A DNA stretch of 64,000 nt. Source: Anniella stebbinsi. Taxonomy: Eukaryota > Chordata > Lepidosauria > Squamata > Anniellidae. The stretch is taken from positions 92,953,263 to 93,017,262 of the forward strand of contig JARDYH010000007.1 of the NCBI GenBank assembly GCA_029215795.1. The letters are read 5' to 3'. Of the stretch, positions 43,936-55,290 are shown piece after piece (position 1 is the first letter of the stretch; every line of letters begins with the position of its first letter). Position numbers and translations under genes: made by a program. Under the pieces are notes generated by a model. That model searched no databases, was not told where the DNA came from, and was given only the letters and a program-made list of their open reading frames with translations.

Positions 43936-44971
43936 AGTGGGGGGCAGATTGGCATTTTGCAATACAGAACACTCTCAGTAAAGGTCTTTTTATTTTGAAC
44001 TATGTACATCACCTTTAGCAATACCTTGAAGAGAGTTATCACTCCATTTGTGTCATTCAGTGTGCATTAGAGCTCACTGGACATCAGTCTAATGCATTGC
44101 AGACCATTACGTGTTTATTTCTTTAAGCAACAGCAGGGAGAGCTGCTGATTTGTTTTATTTTCTATGCCAAGGATGAAGCTAAGGAATAGCACCCTTGAT
44201 AGGGAGAGAGGTAAACGGGAGGTCAGTGCAGGTGTGTTTTGTGTTTCATCAATACAACAAAGACACGGTGACCTCACATCCTTGGAATTTTCAGATACCC
44301 AGCAGTCAGTTTCTGGCAAGATAATGCTCTAACTCAAAAGGGGGGAAAAAGAAAAGAATGCACAGGCAATAGTTAAAGAAAACAACATCTTGACAGTCAG
44401 GCTGGGAGAAGAAGAGAAAAACCATATTGCTTGACTCCCCTCCTCCAACAAATCTGGAGCTAGGAAGCTGGGCAAAGGGAGGAGGGGGGCCAAAGTGGAG
44501 GCCCTCCCCCCATCTTCCTTTGATCTTGGTTTGAGCTCAGCTGGGCTCCACACCCCTACCTTGTCTCCATCTCCTTCTGCTTGATTCCTTTAAACACACA
44601 AAGGCATGAAAAATAAATGTTACTGGAAAGAGACAGCAGTAGAGGGCTGGAAAGCAATTAGCAGGCAGAGAAGCATAATTAGTGCTCAGAATGTGAGCGG
44701 TGGCAAAGAAATAAAGTAGCATTCGGATGCAATCAGGGTCGTGCCTGAATTACAAACCGTTAACTAAATTGCTAATTATGCTCAATGAGTGAATCACGTC
44801 TTATTAAGAGCCCAACGGCAGCCTCCCTTAACTTGCTGTTCCGCCAAAAGGATGGTAGAGAAGGCGTGGCAGAGAGCTGGCAAAATGTCATAATGGAGGT
44901 GAAGAGTTCCACAGGGTGACATTGGCAAGGACTAGAGACCAAAGCCTGGGCTGGTTCATTTGAGTCGATGG
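43936..44971. other. Unannotated unique sequence with a conserved-looking block
   Basis: 44735-44820 contains AATTACAAACCGTTAAC, TTGCTAATTATG and TCTTATTAAGAG close together. No gene is seen and no repeat is recognised elsewhere in the stretch. Confidence 0.4.
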
Positions 44972-45259
44972 CTGGGTTCACATATCACGACAAGCTAGAA
45001 GATGGGTTGAGTGTGGATTGAGGCTGAACCATGGCTTGTCACTGAATCGTGAGATGTTTTGTTGTGTGAACCCAACAGGGCTAATAAACCATGGTTTGTT
45101 AACCATGAACAGCCCACGAAGAGAACCTGCAGGTTGTTGTTAGTTTGTGAACTGTGGGTTATTCTTGGTTTGTTAGCCCTGCTGGGTTCATGCAACACAA
45201 CAAACCACAATTCAACGACAAGCCACCTGTACTCTTGCGTGTCGTGTTGTGTGAACCAG
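44972..45259. mobile_element. TIR fold-back element (family C, copy 1)
   Basis: Left end CTGGGTTCACATATCACGAC mirrors right end GTCGTGTTGTGTGAACCAG. The inside repeats AACCATGG/TTGTTAACC and TGTGTGAACCCAACAGGGCTAA in inverted order. It has the same CTGGGTTC start as 47834-48325. No target duplication found. Confidence 0.75.
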
Positions 45260-47164
45260 ATCACTATAAGAAATCTACGCCCTCTTTCCCACCCCCCCAG
45301 CCCAAAACTTCCAGGTGCCCAGCCTCCCTAACCCCCCACTTGGCTGACTGTCCTGTCGCCAGACCTGGTGAAGGGATTTCACATAGCCCTGCCATCTTCC
45401 TCTTTCTTCGCAGCATCCACTCTAGAGATTACCATTCCATGAGAAACCCCCTTCTCACTCTGCAGGTGGATGCGTGCAAACATTTTCTGGCTGTCGAGTA
45501 ATGGCCACAGAAGGGAAGGTTGTACACTTGGACTCCCTCAATTTGATCTACTAAATGAGGATTGAAAAGGAGAGAGAACCCCAACTGTGAGCCCTATAGG
45601 AGTCATGTTCAAAAGTACACCAGCTGAATGCATGGGGGACAGTGCTTGAATTCTGGGTTGGGGGAGCTCTCCTACCTTTTGTTACAAGCCCTATGAGCTA
45701 CTGTTTATGGAAGGTTATCAAAGGAGTGGTCATGACTGAGCTAAAATGTGGGGGGTGAGGAGTCAGGAGCTAGGCTTGTGAATTCCATTAGGGGTCCTGC
45801 TACCTTCCCCCTTATAATCTGAGCACTAGTGAAGGTGGAAGCAGAATTACGCCTGCTCTCCTCACCAGCCTTCCTCACCTTTTGCATTTCAGCAGAAGGT
45901 CTGATTCTGAACAAAGCCTTCTGTGGCAAAGACATGAGGCAGCTGGTGGAAGCTGGTGGCTCCAGGGTCAGTGGGGCAGTGAATCCGCCCCGGGTTTCGA
46001 TCGGAATCAGTCAGAGCTCTAAAAGAGCGATCCAAGGTGCAGAGCACCTTGACATCGGAGCCACCAGCCTCCACTGGGGACTGCCCTAGGGGGTTGTCAG
46101 AGATTGTATGCCTATGGACAGGGACAGTGTCATTTCTCGATCTTTCTGCAACACCTACTGTAGAACACTTTTAATGGTCTTTGTTAGCATTATCATTATT
46201 CAAGGAGTGCAAGACACCCACAGCCTCTATTGTGATTGAGGCCACTAAGCAAGCAAGCAAACAAACATGACCTAAAAGGCCTCTTGCTGCAAATAAGTGT
46301 ACATGACTAGAACTGCTCCTCTTCGTCTGCTGGCCCAACATGCTCCGGGAGAACGGGATTCTTTGGCGCTTTGCATGACAGAAGCAGAGCTATCGCAACT
46401 ACACCAGTCAAAGAAGAAGCCCCACGTTCACCTGTTCCCTGCCGCTACCAGAATTGCAGTCTGTTCCTCCAATATACACAACAAATGGGTTTAGTGTGCA
46501 GGTAGGCCAGGGGGAAACTCCTCAGTAGTACAGCAGCCCACAGGCAGAGCTGTCCATAAAAGCCCAGTAGGATAATCGAGCTAATAAGCAGAACTGTTTC
46601 TTCTCAGACTTCTGTTACCACATTGAGCCTCAGGATCTCACCTCTCCCTCTAACATCTCCACTCCAGGATCAACAGGTCTCTGTCAAAGGAGAGAGAGAG
46701 AACCAACGTCTTGTGATAATAAGCAAGTGTGTTGCCTGTTAGTTATGCATGTCCCCTGTCTCTCACCAAGCCCCGGCATGTGTTTTCCTGTGGACAAAGG
46801 CAACTGCCAAGCAGGCAGCAATTGGGCTGCTTAATGTGGAGATGCTCAACCTCTGAACATCCCGGCACAAGAAAGGCAGAGTCCTTCAAGTGCCCCTGCT
46901 CAGAGACAAAGCGTGTTTTAGATGTCTTTGGAAAAGCCGGCCAGGAGCCATCACCCAACGGCATCCCTCACTCTCCGTCGCTGTTGCGAACAAGAGGGTC
47001 ATGGAGGGTGTTCCAGGAAGAAGATCTATGAAGACCGAGGAGGTGGGGAAGAGCTTGCGCGGAGGGGGTCTCAACTGACATTTTAAATCAGGGGTGGAGA
47101 ACCTCTTCCAGCCCAACAGAGTTTAGTTTCAGAGAAGCTCCTGGAAGCCATGTTCCAGGGGTTT
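45260..47164. other. Unannotated stretch
   Basis: About 1.9 kb without a recognised gene or repeat. Frames up to 115 codons overlap on both strands and show no domain. Confidence 0.4.
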
Positions 47165-47606
47165 ATTAGGCCTCATCCAGTCCATTCTCATAGTCAGGAG
47201 GCAGTCCAGCACCTCCACATCCATACTTGGCTCCAAAGACAAAGAGAAGAGCTCTGTGTGGACAGCATGCTGACTGCAATGCAACGCACAGTCCCTGGAT
47301 ACCCTCACTCAGTGGTTTTGTGTATGTCTTGAACAACATGGGGGGATAAGACAGAAACTTCTGGGACCTCAAAGAAAAGAGGAAGTTGAGCAGGACTTTC
47401 CTCCAAAACCACCTCCTGAAGACAACTGTGCAGGTAAGAGCAGAACCATTGCAAAGAAAGCCATGCTGGCCACACCCAATTGGGACAGCTGTTGCAGAAG
47501 GATACCAGGGTTGGTGCTCTCGAAAAAGCCACTGAGAGATGAAGGTGAATGAACAGGGATGCACTCCCCTTTCTCTCCCATAGGGCAGCCTCCATATGTG
47601 TTAGCA
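47165..47606 (-). mobile_element. Degraded L2-like reverse-transcriptase fragment (minus strand)
   Basis: Minus-strand frames give, in pieces, SQLGVASM, WFCSYL...LQEVVLEE and VSVLSP, then FKTYTKPLSEG, which follow the L2 RT motifs GVPQGSVLSP and NIYMKPL of 9064-10317. At least two frame changes are needed, so it is an old copy. Confidence 0.75.
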
Positions 47607-47660
47607 AATGACAGTGCTGGGTGGGGATGATAGGAATTGCAGTCCAACACAGTTAAAATA
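47607..47660. mobile_element. Family B MITE fragment
   Basis: Only 'gggatgataggaattgcagtccaaca' is kept of the palindrome. Confidence 0.5.
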
Positions 47661-47664
47661 CACA

Positions 47665-48355
47665 CACCATAGCTCAGTGTGATAAAGCACATGTTTTGCA
47701 TGAATAAGGTCTCAGGTTCAATCTCCGGCTTCTCCAGGATGGGCTGAAAAAACTCCTGCCTGAAACCCTGCAGTTTGCTGCCAGTCAGTGTCAACAATGC
47801 TGGCCTAGATGGAACAAGGGTCTGACTCAGTGACTGGGTTCGGACAACACAATAACAATGGTGGGTTAACTAGTCAATGGTGGGTTATTGTGTCATCTAT
47901 CAGAACTTTTTCACACCACGGCTGGTTATTCAGCTGAAATAACCAATGCAAATAACCAATGCTGTGCAGAATTAATTATTTGAACAACTGTTGGTTATCG
48001 TGTCATGCATTGGGCACCGTTGACTATTTCGTCACACAAGCTGGTTATTTTCGGTGACTACAGAGTCCCCTGGCAAGAGGCGGTGGGGGCTGCTCTAGTC
48101 CAGCCAGCAGAACTGGCAATGGCTGATGGGATACCAGCAGGAGGCCTGCAGGGAGAAGAGAGGGTGGGGGATGTGTCAATCAAACACATCATTGACTAAT
48201 AGTCAACTCGATGCTGGCCTTAATCCACACCACAGTTTATTATAATCATGTTGTATGGAGAGTACCCCCTCGATAATCAACCGTGGAGTTGACTATTAAC
48301 CGACCATTGTGTTGTCCGAACATAGCCAGTATAAGGCAACTTCCTATGTTCCTAC
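47665..48355 (+). mobile_element. tRNA-derived SINE, interrupted by a hAT-like element
   Basis: The head has an A box TAGCTCAGTGTG (47670) and a B box GGTTCAATCTC (47713), the pol III promoter of tRNA genes. The body runs to GGTCTGACTCAG at 47830, is interrupted by the element at 47834-48325, and resumes with CAGTATAAGGCAACTTCC to about 48355, followed by (AC)n. Confidence 0.85.
47834..48325. mobile_element. TIR element inserted in a SINE (family C, copy 2)
   Basis: Left end CTGGGTTCGGACAACACAAT mirrors right end ATTGTGTTGTCCGAACATAG, with a further mirrored GGTTAACTAGTCAA/GTTGACTATTAACC. SINE sequence on both sides proves that it is an insertion; CAGT is present on both sides, but the full duplication has decayed. 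A separate middle part (48090-48170) is GC-richer. Confidence 0.82.
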
Positions 48356-48359
48356 ATTT

Positions 48360-48384
48360 CACACACACACACACACACACACAC
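48360..48384. repeat. (CA)n microsatellite
   Basis: About 12 units directly after the SINE tail. Confidence 0.95.
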
Positions 48385-48508
48385 TAATCCTGGATATCTT
48401 TTCTGAACAGTGCTGATGATGAGAGAGACAAAGGGAGAAAGACTGGCCTTGTATTCTGTAGTTAACACATCTGGAGGGGAAAACTATTCTTTCTGCATGT
48501 AAGATATA

Positions 48509-48573
48509 AGCTTTGTACAGTGGCAATATCATAGCCAATGAGGTTAATCTGAGGCGCGATTATTGCTAATTGA
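48509..48573 (+). pseudogene. U4 snRNA 5' fragment (retro-pseudogene head)
   Basis: 65 bases matching the 5' half of spliceosomal U4 from its first nucleotide: AGCTTTG at the start, then CAGTGGCA, TAGCCAATGAGG and GAGGCGCGATTATTGCTAAT. I count about six changes against the vertebrate U4 sequence as I know it, four of them at CpG sites (for example GCGC read as GTAC). The match stops at 48573, where sequence of a LINE 3' region begins. It covers the U6-pairing and 5' stem-loop part. It cannot work as U4 because the 3' half is missing. Confidence 0.88.
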
Positions 48574-48755
48574 TTTTTGGCCTGTCTGTGAGTTTAAAAT
48601 TGTTCTACATGTTAGCTGTTTTTTTATGTTTTTATGGTTTAAAATACTGTGTATATTAATTTTTACTGTTCAGTCTTTTAATCTTTGTAAACTGCCCAGA
48701 GAGCTTCGGCTATGGGGCGGTATATAAATGTGACAACAACAACAATAATAATAAT
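48574..48755 (+). mobile_element. L2-like LINE 3' tail fused to the U4 fragment
   Basis: From 48574 to the tail GTAAACTGCCCAGAGAGCTTC (48688) and the (ACA/ATA) end at 48730-48755. The orientation is the same as the U4 piece, so both were probably copied as one chimeric RNA or cDNA. Confidence 0.82.
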
Positions 48756-49678
48756 CAACAATATGCATATGCATGGGGGGGTTAAGGTTTGACCTCCTGG
48801 CCCCCCATCCCCTAACCGAACCTATGAGGTTCAAGCTGAACAGAAGGGCTGTTCGCACATAATGGGGACAAATCGTGGGTTAATTAAGTGTGGGCTATGC
48901 TCGCTGGGGCTGATGGGAGTTGTAGAGCAAAAATTTCTGGAGGACCAACAACATCTTGACTACCCCCAACTTACGTTCTAACAGTATAATTATAAATAAA
49001 GCAAGTATTTGTGAAGGCACCATACAGCTCCAGAACCTCCACATCCAAAGAAACCCCCTCTGTGTTGGGCGGCTTCTGGAACCTCATTGATCAGGGAAGT
49101 GGGAAACATGCAACAACATGAAGAAATGTTTCTGTAAGAGCCATCTTCAAAGATCGGCATTATACAGCTGCTTAGCCAAGTATGAACACTGGAAGATTTT
49201 TGGCATTGCCAGAAGTGAGGGCATTGGGCGCATGGACCATTCTTTGCCCCAGCCATTTGCGGGGCAAGAAAACCAGAATTGTGGCCCTTCTGTTTTTCAG
49301 CAAGGACAAGGAGGAGGCCCTTCTACCAACAATTCCTTCTGGAAAGGCCTGCAGCTGCAAACAAAAGCACTATTAAACAATGTATTTCTCCATCTTCTGA
49401 GAGCTGAAGCAACCTCCTGTCTTGATTAGGAAGACCTAAACCCTATACACACCCAAATTTCTTGTCTTTCAAAATGTGGACAAGTAAGAATTGTCCACAA
49501 GCAAAGGAGCTCACATGTTCTGGGATGAGTCTCTTTGGCAGACTGCATGCATGCAGAGGGGAAAGCCTAGACCAGGGACTCACTTTGAGACTCAACAGAC
49601 AACCTCCTCTAAGAACCGATGGCTCAGGTGTGTCTTTGATCCTGTCACATTAAATTGCACAGATACAGGAGATCCAGT
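48756..49678. other. Mostly unannotated stretch
   Basis: 48898-48970 has a family B fragment (GATGGGAGTTGTAGAGC). The rest shows no gene or recognised repeat. Confidence 0.4.
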
Positions 49679-50563
49679 TGTTGCATAAATTATGCTATTT
49701 CCAAGTGTCCAAAGTCCAGATATGAAACACTTGACGAAAGACCTCTTGAAGCTTTGGAAACTGATTTTATTCTGCGCAGAATAGGTGACCTCTGGACGCT
49801 AACGCTGCTTTCCAGAGTCACACCGCGCCAAGGTTCAAACAAGTATTTTTATACATCAGATGTCACATGACATTAGCCCTCGTCCCATTGGTTTACAGCC
49901 CCAAAAACATCATTTCCGGTTATCGCTACTCCCGAGTAGACCGGGTAAGAGGGCACGTTTTGATGGATCGCGCCCGGGAGCCGTTTACCCTTCACCATTG
50001 CTGTTTGAAACTCAGAGGTATTCATTTGATTTTCGGCGGGAACCTGGTTTCCCTATTTGGTCATACATTCCTTATATGGGCATACTGTTGATGACATCAC
50101 TCAGGTATACTCATACCTGTGTGGGTCACCCAACCTGCGCATGCCTCCTGGCCTCTGGAGCCGTTTACCTGAGTGTTTTTCCCGCCTGGAGGCGGCCAAG
50201 AGGCAAGCCGGGGAGAAGAAGGAAATACTCTCTCTCCATCTCTTTGATCTTTGCACGCATGGCTGCAACTGAGCTAGGCTTCATTACAGAAGCGGATACA
50301 AAGTGTTCCTGTGAAGAGCCTGGCTTGTGTCTGTGGTTTCATCACTTTCACTTCTTACTCAAGCAGAACAGCGCTCAGGCGGGGGGAAAGGAAGATTTCA
50401 GCTATTTCTGGGCAATTTGAGACGGGGCTGGAGCGTGCTTGTGAGTGCGTGTGAGTGTGTGCGGGGGGGGCAGTGTTGGGGGAAACAGTCAGGAGACACG
50501 TGTAGGATGCGTGTTAGGTGCGTGTTAGGGAAATGGACACGTTTTCAGGGAATTTCTTCAACA
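49679..50563 (-). repeat. Solo LTR of the second retrovirus family, copy 2 (minus orientation)
   Basis: Begins TGTTGCATAA and ends TTCTTCAACA; the target duplication is cagt (49675-49678 and 50564-50567). It matches copy 1 closely for the first ~260 bp and again near the other end ('aaatggacacgttt'), while the middle is longer (885 against 672 bp). On the minus strand AATAAA is at the complement of 49766-49771 and a TATAAAAATA box at about 49845. The 186-codon frame at 49860-50420 is therefore within an LTR. Confidence 0.82.
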
Positions 50564-50567
50564 CAGT

Positions 50568-52127
50568 CATGACTTGCAATTAGTGAGGTGGGATCAGAGA
50601 CACAGTAGAAGTAGCCACTCTCAGAAGAGCGTACCTGGTGAGGATTTGCACGAGTCACTGCTCTGGGCTTGCTGGCAGGAAATCAATGACAGTCTCTGAT
50701 TCAAATCACACAGATCCAAAGCTCACCCAGCACCGAGACACAGCAGGATGAATTGTCCACCAGGACAGAGCCATTGAGAGCCAGGATCCAGGCAACCAGC
50801 TTTCTCGGTTCAGGGGGACACCAACTGTCAGTCCACCAGGACCAAAGCTGCATAACACAGCCCAGGACAGGAAGAGGTCATGTTCCTAAAACAGCAGGCA
50901 AACAGCAGGAGGCCCAGAAGCAGATGACACCTTCTGAGGGAGGATGTCACATGTTAAAGGCAGCCATGCATGGGAACAGGCCAGACATCTGACCTGACAA
51001 TGAGCCAGGTTGTTCAGGCGGAAGAGCAAGCGCAGCGATTTCAGGGCCTGCAGGAATTGGATTGGTCCCCTGGGTCAGCAGAGTCCAATGGGGGGGGGGG
51101 GGGGGGTCTGGAATTGCAGCCCAATGGTGCAGGAGGCAGTATCCTGTCCGCTGTGTTGCTGAGACCATGGGGGTCAAAACACACAGCCCGATCTCCAATG
51201 GGGACTGTCTAGAAAAACGCAACACCAGGACAATAAAGTGGCTATCCTCTGTGGGCAGATGTTTCAGGCTCATAGAAGCCTTGAATGTGGTCCCAGATTC
51301 CATTCTTGGCCTCTCTAGTTAGCAAGTGATGGAGAAATACTCTGCAGGAAACCCTGGTAGTCGGAGTAGCCTTCCCCGACCTGGTTGCCCACCAGTTGCT
51401 TTGGACTGCAATTCCTGTGTGCTTCAGTTCCAAAGCGGGAGTTGTGTGTTTCGGAGTGAAAGCAAGAAGCAATCCAGTCCCGCTGTACCGGGCTGTGTAG
51501 GCGGCAGAGCATAATCACCCATCTCTCTAGCAACCGTCTCTCTTTGCTTCCACTCGCAGCATCACTCCGGCACGTTCCCCGCTGCTCCTTGAGCAGCTCA
51601 GAGGCAGGATGAGAACTGTGCTGCAAAGGTGCAGACGCCTCTCTCCAGCCAGCACAACACAACAGCATGTGTCCATGGCTCGGTGCTCAGCAAAGCCGCC
51701 TCAAAACATTGCCGCACGGGGATAATGAGCAGCCGGCTTTCCGAATCACACTTCATTGCTGCCTTGTGGCCTTTTCAACAGGAAACGGAACCCACAACCC
51801 TCCAACTGTTAATTATCTCTATCATTAGCAGGCTGCATCTCCTTCTGACAATCCTGGCAAATATTTTCCAGTGAACCTTGGAACACGGTCTCTACAAGCA
51901 AGGGCTACCTTTCCTCTCTGCCCCCATTACGGACCCTGTTCTCCACTGCAGCAGAAGCGCAGGGGCACATTGCATGCAAGAGGCGGCCTGATTTGTATTC
52001 ACTGACAAGCGCGCTTCAGTCTCTTTGTTCCTCTGACAAGATTTCATTCACATCCTGGCCTGGCTCAGCTCCAATACGGCTGACGGGGCTTGAGGATTTT
52101 TTGTTTTTCCTGGGGATGGATGCCGAT
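50568..52127. other. Unannotated stretch
   Basis: No gene recognised in 1.5 kb. A G-run lies at 51090-51106. 51770-51870 has AACTGTTAATTATCTC and could be conserved. Confidence 0.4.
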
Positions 52128-52135
52128 GTTAGTAC

Positions 52136-52407
52136 TTGGATGACCATATGAAAAGGAGGACCAGACTCCTGTATCTTTAACAGTTGTATGGAAAAGCGAA
52201 TTTCAGCAGAAGTCATTTGTATGCATGCAGCACCTGGTTAAATTCCCTCTTCATCACAACATTTAAAGCTGTAGGAGCCCTGCCCTCTTTGTGATGAAGA
52301 GGAAATTTAACCAGGTGCTGCATGAATACGAATGACACCTGCTGAAATTCCCTTTTCTATACAACCGTTAAAGAAACAGGAGCCCTCCTTGTCATATGGT
52401 CACCCTA
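52136..52407. mobile_element. Fold-back hAT-like element (family A, copy 6)
   Basis: Ends TTGGATGACC and GGTCACCCTA with an exact 8-bp duplication, gttagtac (52128-52135 and 52408-52415). Arms mirror through CCTGCTGAAATTCCC / GAATTTCAGCAG. This copy fixes the element limits and the duplication length. Confidence 0.93.
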
Positions 52408-52415
52408 GTTAGTAC

Positions 52416-53994
52416 CAGATCCAGTAGTTGTGGATTTTGCAGAGTCTTGATCACGGCCATTAACAGCTTCACCTAAGGAAAGTGGACAATACAAATGATT
52501 TTCCCACTCCAGGAACTTGAACATAGGCAAAGTGATAGAATCTGGGCCGCCCACTTGCAATCCTCCCCCCCCCCCCGTCAGTCTCTGGTCACAGAGGTCT
52601 AGCAAAATCTTGATCTCTAGTCAAATGAGTTTAACTAGATATCTGGTCAAACAGGTCTAGAAGGATATGGATCCAGTTCAAACAGGTTTGTCAAGATCTT
52701 GTTCTATAATGAGACCATTTTGCAGGGGTTTCATGCTTTTTTAAAAAAAAAAACCCTGCAACATCTGTGTGTTTGATGACCAGACAGTGTAGCAGGATGC
52801 GTGTGTGGAGAGGGATGGCAACATGGATATTCATTGGCTCTCCTGTCACACCACTTTCATTCAAGCTCTGAAAAGATATTGCTTGTGCCTGAGAATCGGA
52901 ACCATAGTGCAAGGGCCCTCGCTGTGGCATCAGGCAACGCTTCTTGTTCTGCATCCTAATCCAGACTCCCCTTGGACTCACTGCCTGCTGACACTTTCTT
53001 GTTTTTGGGTCGCTCGAACATGGAGACTAGAAAGAGCGTTCAGGCCCCCTTTGAAGGCAGCTTCTGCAGCAGCTTTTGTCTGGCGCACACAGCAGATCCG
53101 GGGTCCAGTCGCCGGGCGCAGGCGGCTTTCATGGTGCTCGCACAAAGGCACCTGGCAGTGTGGAGGCTGCGATTAATCAGATTAGCATGGCGGGGGGGGC
53201 ACTCCCCACAGGATCACCCTTAGCCATTAATGCATGAAGAGCAGATCCCACGGGGGTGAGATTAATTATTCATATTTTAGCAAATTCAGACACGGCGCAT
53301 TTAAAGGTCTAGCATGTTGTTCCATCCCCAGAGCAATGTTCCTCTTCACAGGTTCTTCTTTTATTCCCCACCATCACTTGGTTTTAAAACTGTTTCATCC
53401 TCACGTTTTTACTTTTATTTTCACCTTCTGCATTTAAAACGAAGGAGGAAAGCTCTTTTTTCTTTGCATTGCTATGCTACGGACAGGATTGCATATAGGG
53501 CGGGCCTTAAAAAAAGAAGTCAAGCTAATCTCAAACACTGTGCACCAAGAAAAGCTGCCACCTGTCTAAGTATTGCAAATTAAACACATATACAGATATG
53601 TGCATGATAATGTATATATTGGATTGTGCTATTCAAGGTGAGAAGCAGGCAGGGGGGAAGAGGCACTGAATCTCCACACACACACACACACACACAGCAA
53701 TGGGGGGGGGGGGAACCCTCCTGCCAACATACACACACTTCTGAAATTTTGCCTGCCATTGTCTACCTTCATAGCCTCAAGGGCTAGGAATTGCGTTTAC
53801 GAAAAATGAAAGCTGAGACCCTTGCAATTCTGGTGGTTTCTGTACTTATCACCGGACTCCATGCTAGCACATAATCTTGGCGTGCATCCAGGTCATTGGA
53901 AGACACTGTTAGTGGTCCAAGACCATTTGCCAAATGGGGGAAATCCGGCATTGAATTCCCGGTGTAGTTTCCTCTGAAACTCACTTTCCTTTCC

Positions 53995-54029
<35 letters not shown>

Positions 54030-54190
54030 AAGCAGAGATCCAAAGAGTACTTTGCCCCCCATATCTCTTCTTTGTGGGGTCTGAAAGGGAAGCAAAGGCA
54101 TAAAAACAGTCCTTTCCCACTTCATTAGCCCCCTTGAAATTCCCAAATCCTTCCCACCAATTAAAACTTCAGATCTTCTCTTCGTCTGAA
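52416..54190. other. Unannotated stretch with microsatellites
   Basis: Contains (CA)n at 53675-53696 and (TTTC)n at 53996-54029. 53165-53300 has GATTAATCAGATTAG and GAGATTAATTATTC blocks that look conserved. No gene seen. Confidence 0.4.
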
Positions 54191-54193
54191 CCA

Positions 54194-54446
54194 GTCATTT
54201 ATTTTATTTATTTATTACATTTATATCCCGCCTTTTTTTCCTCCAAGGAACCCAAGGCAGCATACATAATCCTCCTCCTCTCCATTTTATCCTCATAACA
54301 ACAACAACCCTGCGAGGTAGGTTGGGCCGAGAGTCTGTGACTGGCCCAAAGTCACCCAGTGGATTTCCATGACCGAGTGGTGAGTAGAACCCAGATCTCC
54401 CGATTCCCAGTCCAACACTTTAGCCACTATGCCAAACTGACTCTCT
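54194..54446 (-). mobile_element. tRNA-derived SINE with LINE-like tail (minus strand)
   Basis: On the minus strand: an A box in TTTGGCATAGTGGCTAAAG, a B box GGGTTCTACTC, a body with GGCCAGTCACAGACTCTC, and a 3' end GGGATATAAATGTAATAAATAAA. The tail is similar to the L2-like 3' end, as expected for a SINE moved by that LINE. No coding capacity. Confidence 0.88.
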
Positions 54447-54716
54447 TAAGGGAAAGATTTGAGCTGAGCAGAAGGAAGGTGTCAAGGGGGCAGCCCACAG
54501 CTGCTTGAGGGGCCATGACTGAATTTGGCCTGCTTTTAACCCCCATGAAACCGCTGCTGTAGGAGGGATGTGTTGTGTTGCATTAGTTGTTGGAAGCAGC
54601 AAGATCAGCCAGCACCATTTCCACCACCACCCCTTGTTCTCACTCATCTGCACTCTTGGGAGGAAGAAGGTGCCACGGGAGACAGGAGGAGCAGGCAAAC
54701 AGACCACCAGGGCCCC
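54447..54716. other. Unannotated stretch
   Basis: No gene; chance frames run on both strands. Confidence 0.35.
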
Positions 54717-54817
54717 TGGGGTGACCATACGGAAAGGAGGACGGTGCTCCTGTATCTTTAAGAATTGTATAGAAAAGGGAATCTCAGCAAGTGTCATTTG
54801 TATGCATGCAAGCACCT
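54717..54817. mobile_element. Half of a fold-back element (family A)
   Basis: Only the left arm is kept: GGGGTGACCATACGG, GTATCTTTAAGAATTG and ATTTGTATGCATGCA. The other arm is gone. Confidence 0.7.
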
Positions 54818-54995
54818 TTCTAGTGCCAAGTGTAGGTCTTCTTGTTTGCCCAGGCTTTCCACAGCATTGTCTATCTCTTGGGTGGGGAACCTTGTTCAAC
54901 CTGAGGCTGAATTCAGTTTTGGAGCCGCTCTCATAAGCCAAACTTCAGTGGTGGGAGGGGAGGGGCAAAGGGTTGGATCCAAAATTCCAATATTG

Positions 54996-55290
54996 TAGGC
55001 TGACCATATGAAAAGGAGGACAGGGCTCATGTAACTTTAACAGTTGCAGAGAAAAGGGAATTTCAGCCAGCATCATTTGTATGCAATTAGTACCTGGTGA
55101 ACTCACCTCTTCATAAAAGCACTTAAAGTTGTATGCACTATACTAGGGCCCCTGCAGCTTTAAATGTTGTAATGAAGAGGGAATTTCACCAGGAACTAAT
55201 TGCATACAAATGGCACTGGCTGAAATTCCTTTTTCTCTACAACTGTTAAAGTTACATGAGCCCTGTCCTCCTTTTCATATGGTCAGCCTA
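54996..55290. mobile_element. Fold-back hAT-like element (family A, copy 8)
   Basis: Ends TAGGCTGACC and GGTCAGCCTA. Arms include TAACTTTAACAGTTGC and AACTGTTAAAGTTAC. No 8-bp duplication is left. Confidence 0.85.

Noticed and set aside
49860..50420. 186-codon open frame
   Set aside because: It lies inside a solo LTR and the matching frame is not kept in the other copy (1919-2590).
53996..54029. Short direct repeats as a CRISPR-like array
   Set aside because: It is a plain (TTTC)n microsatellite; there are no spacers.
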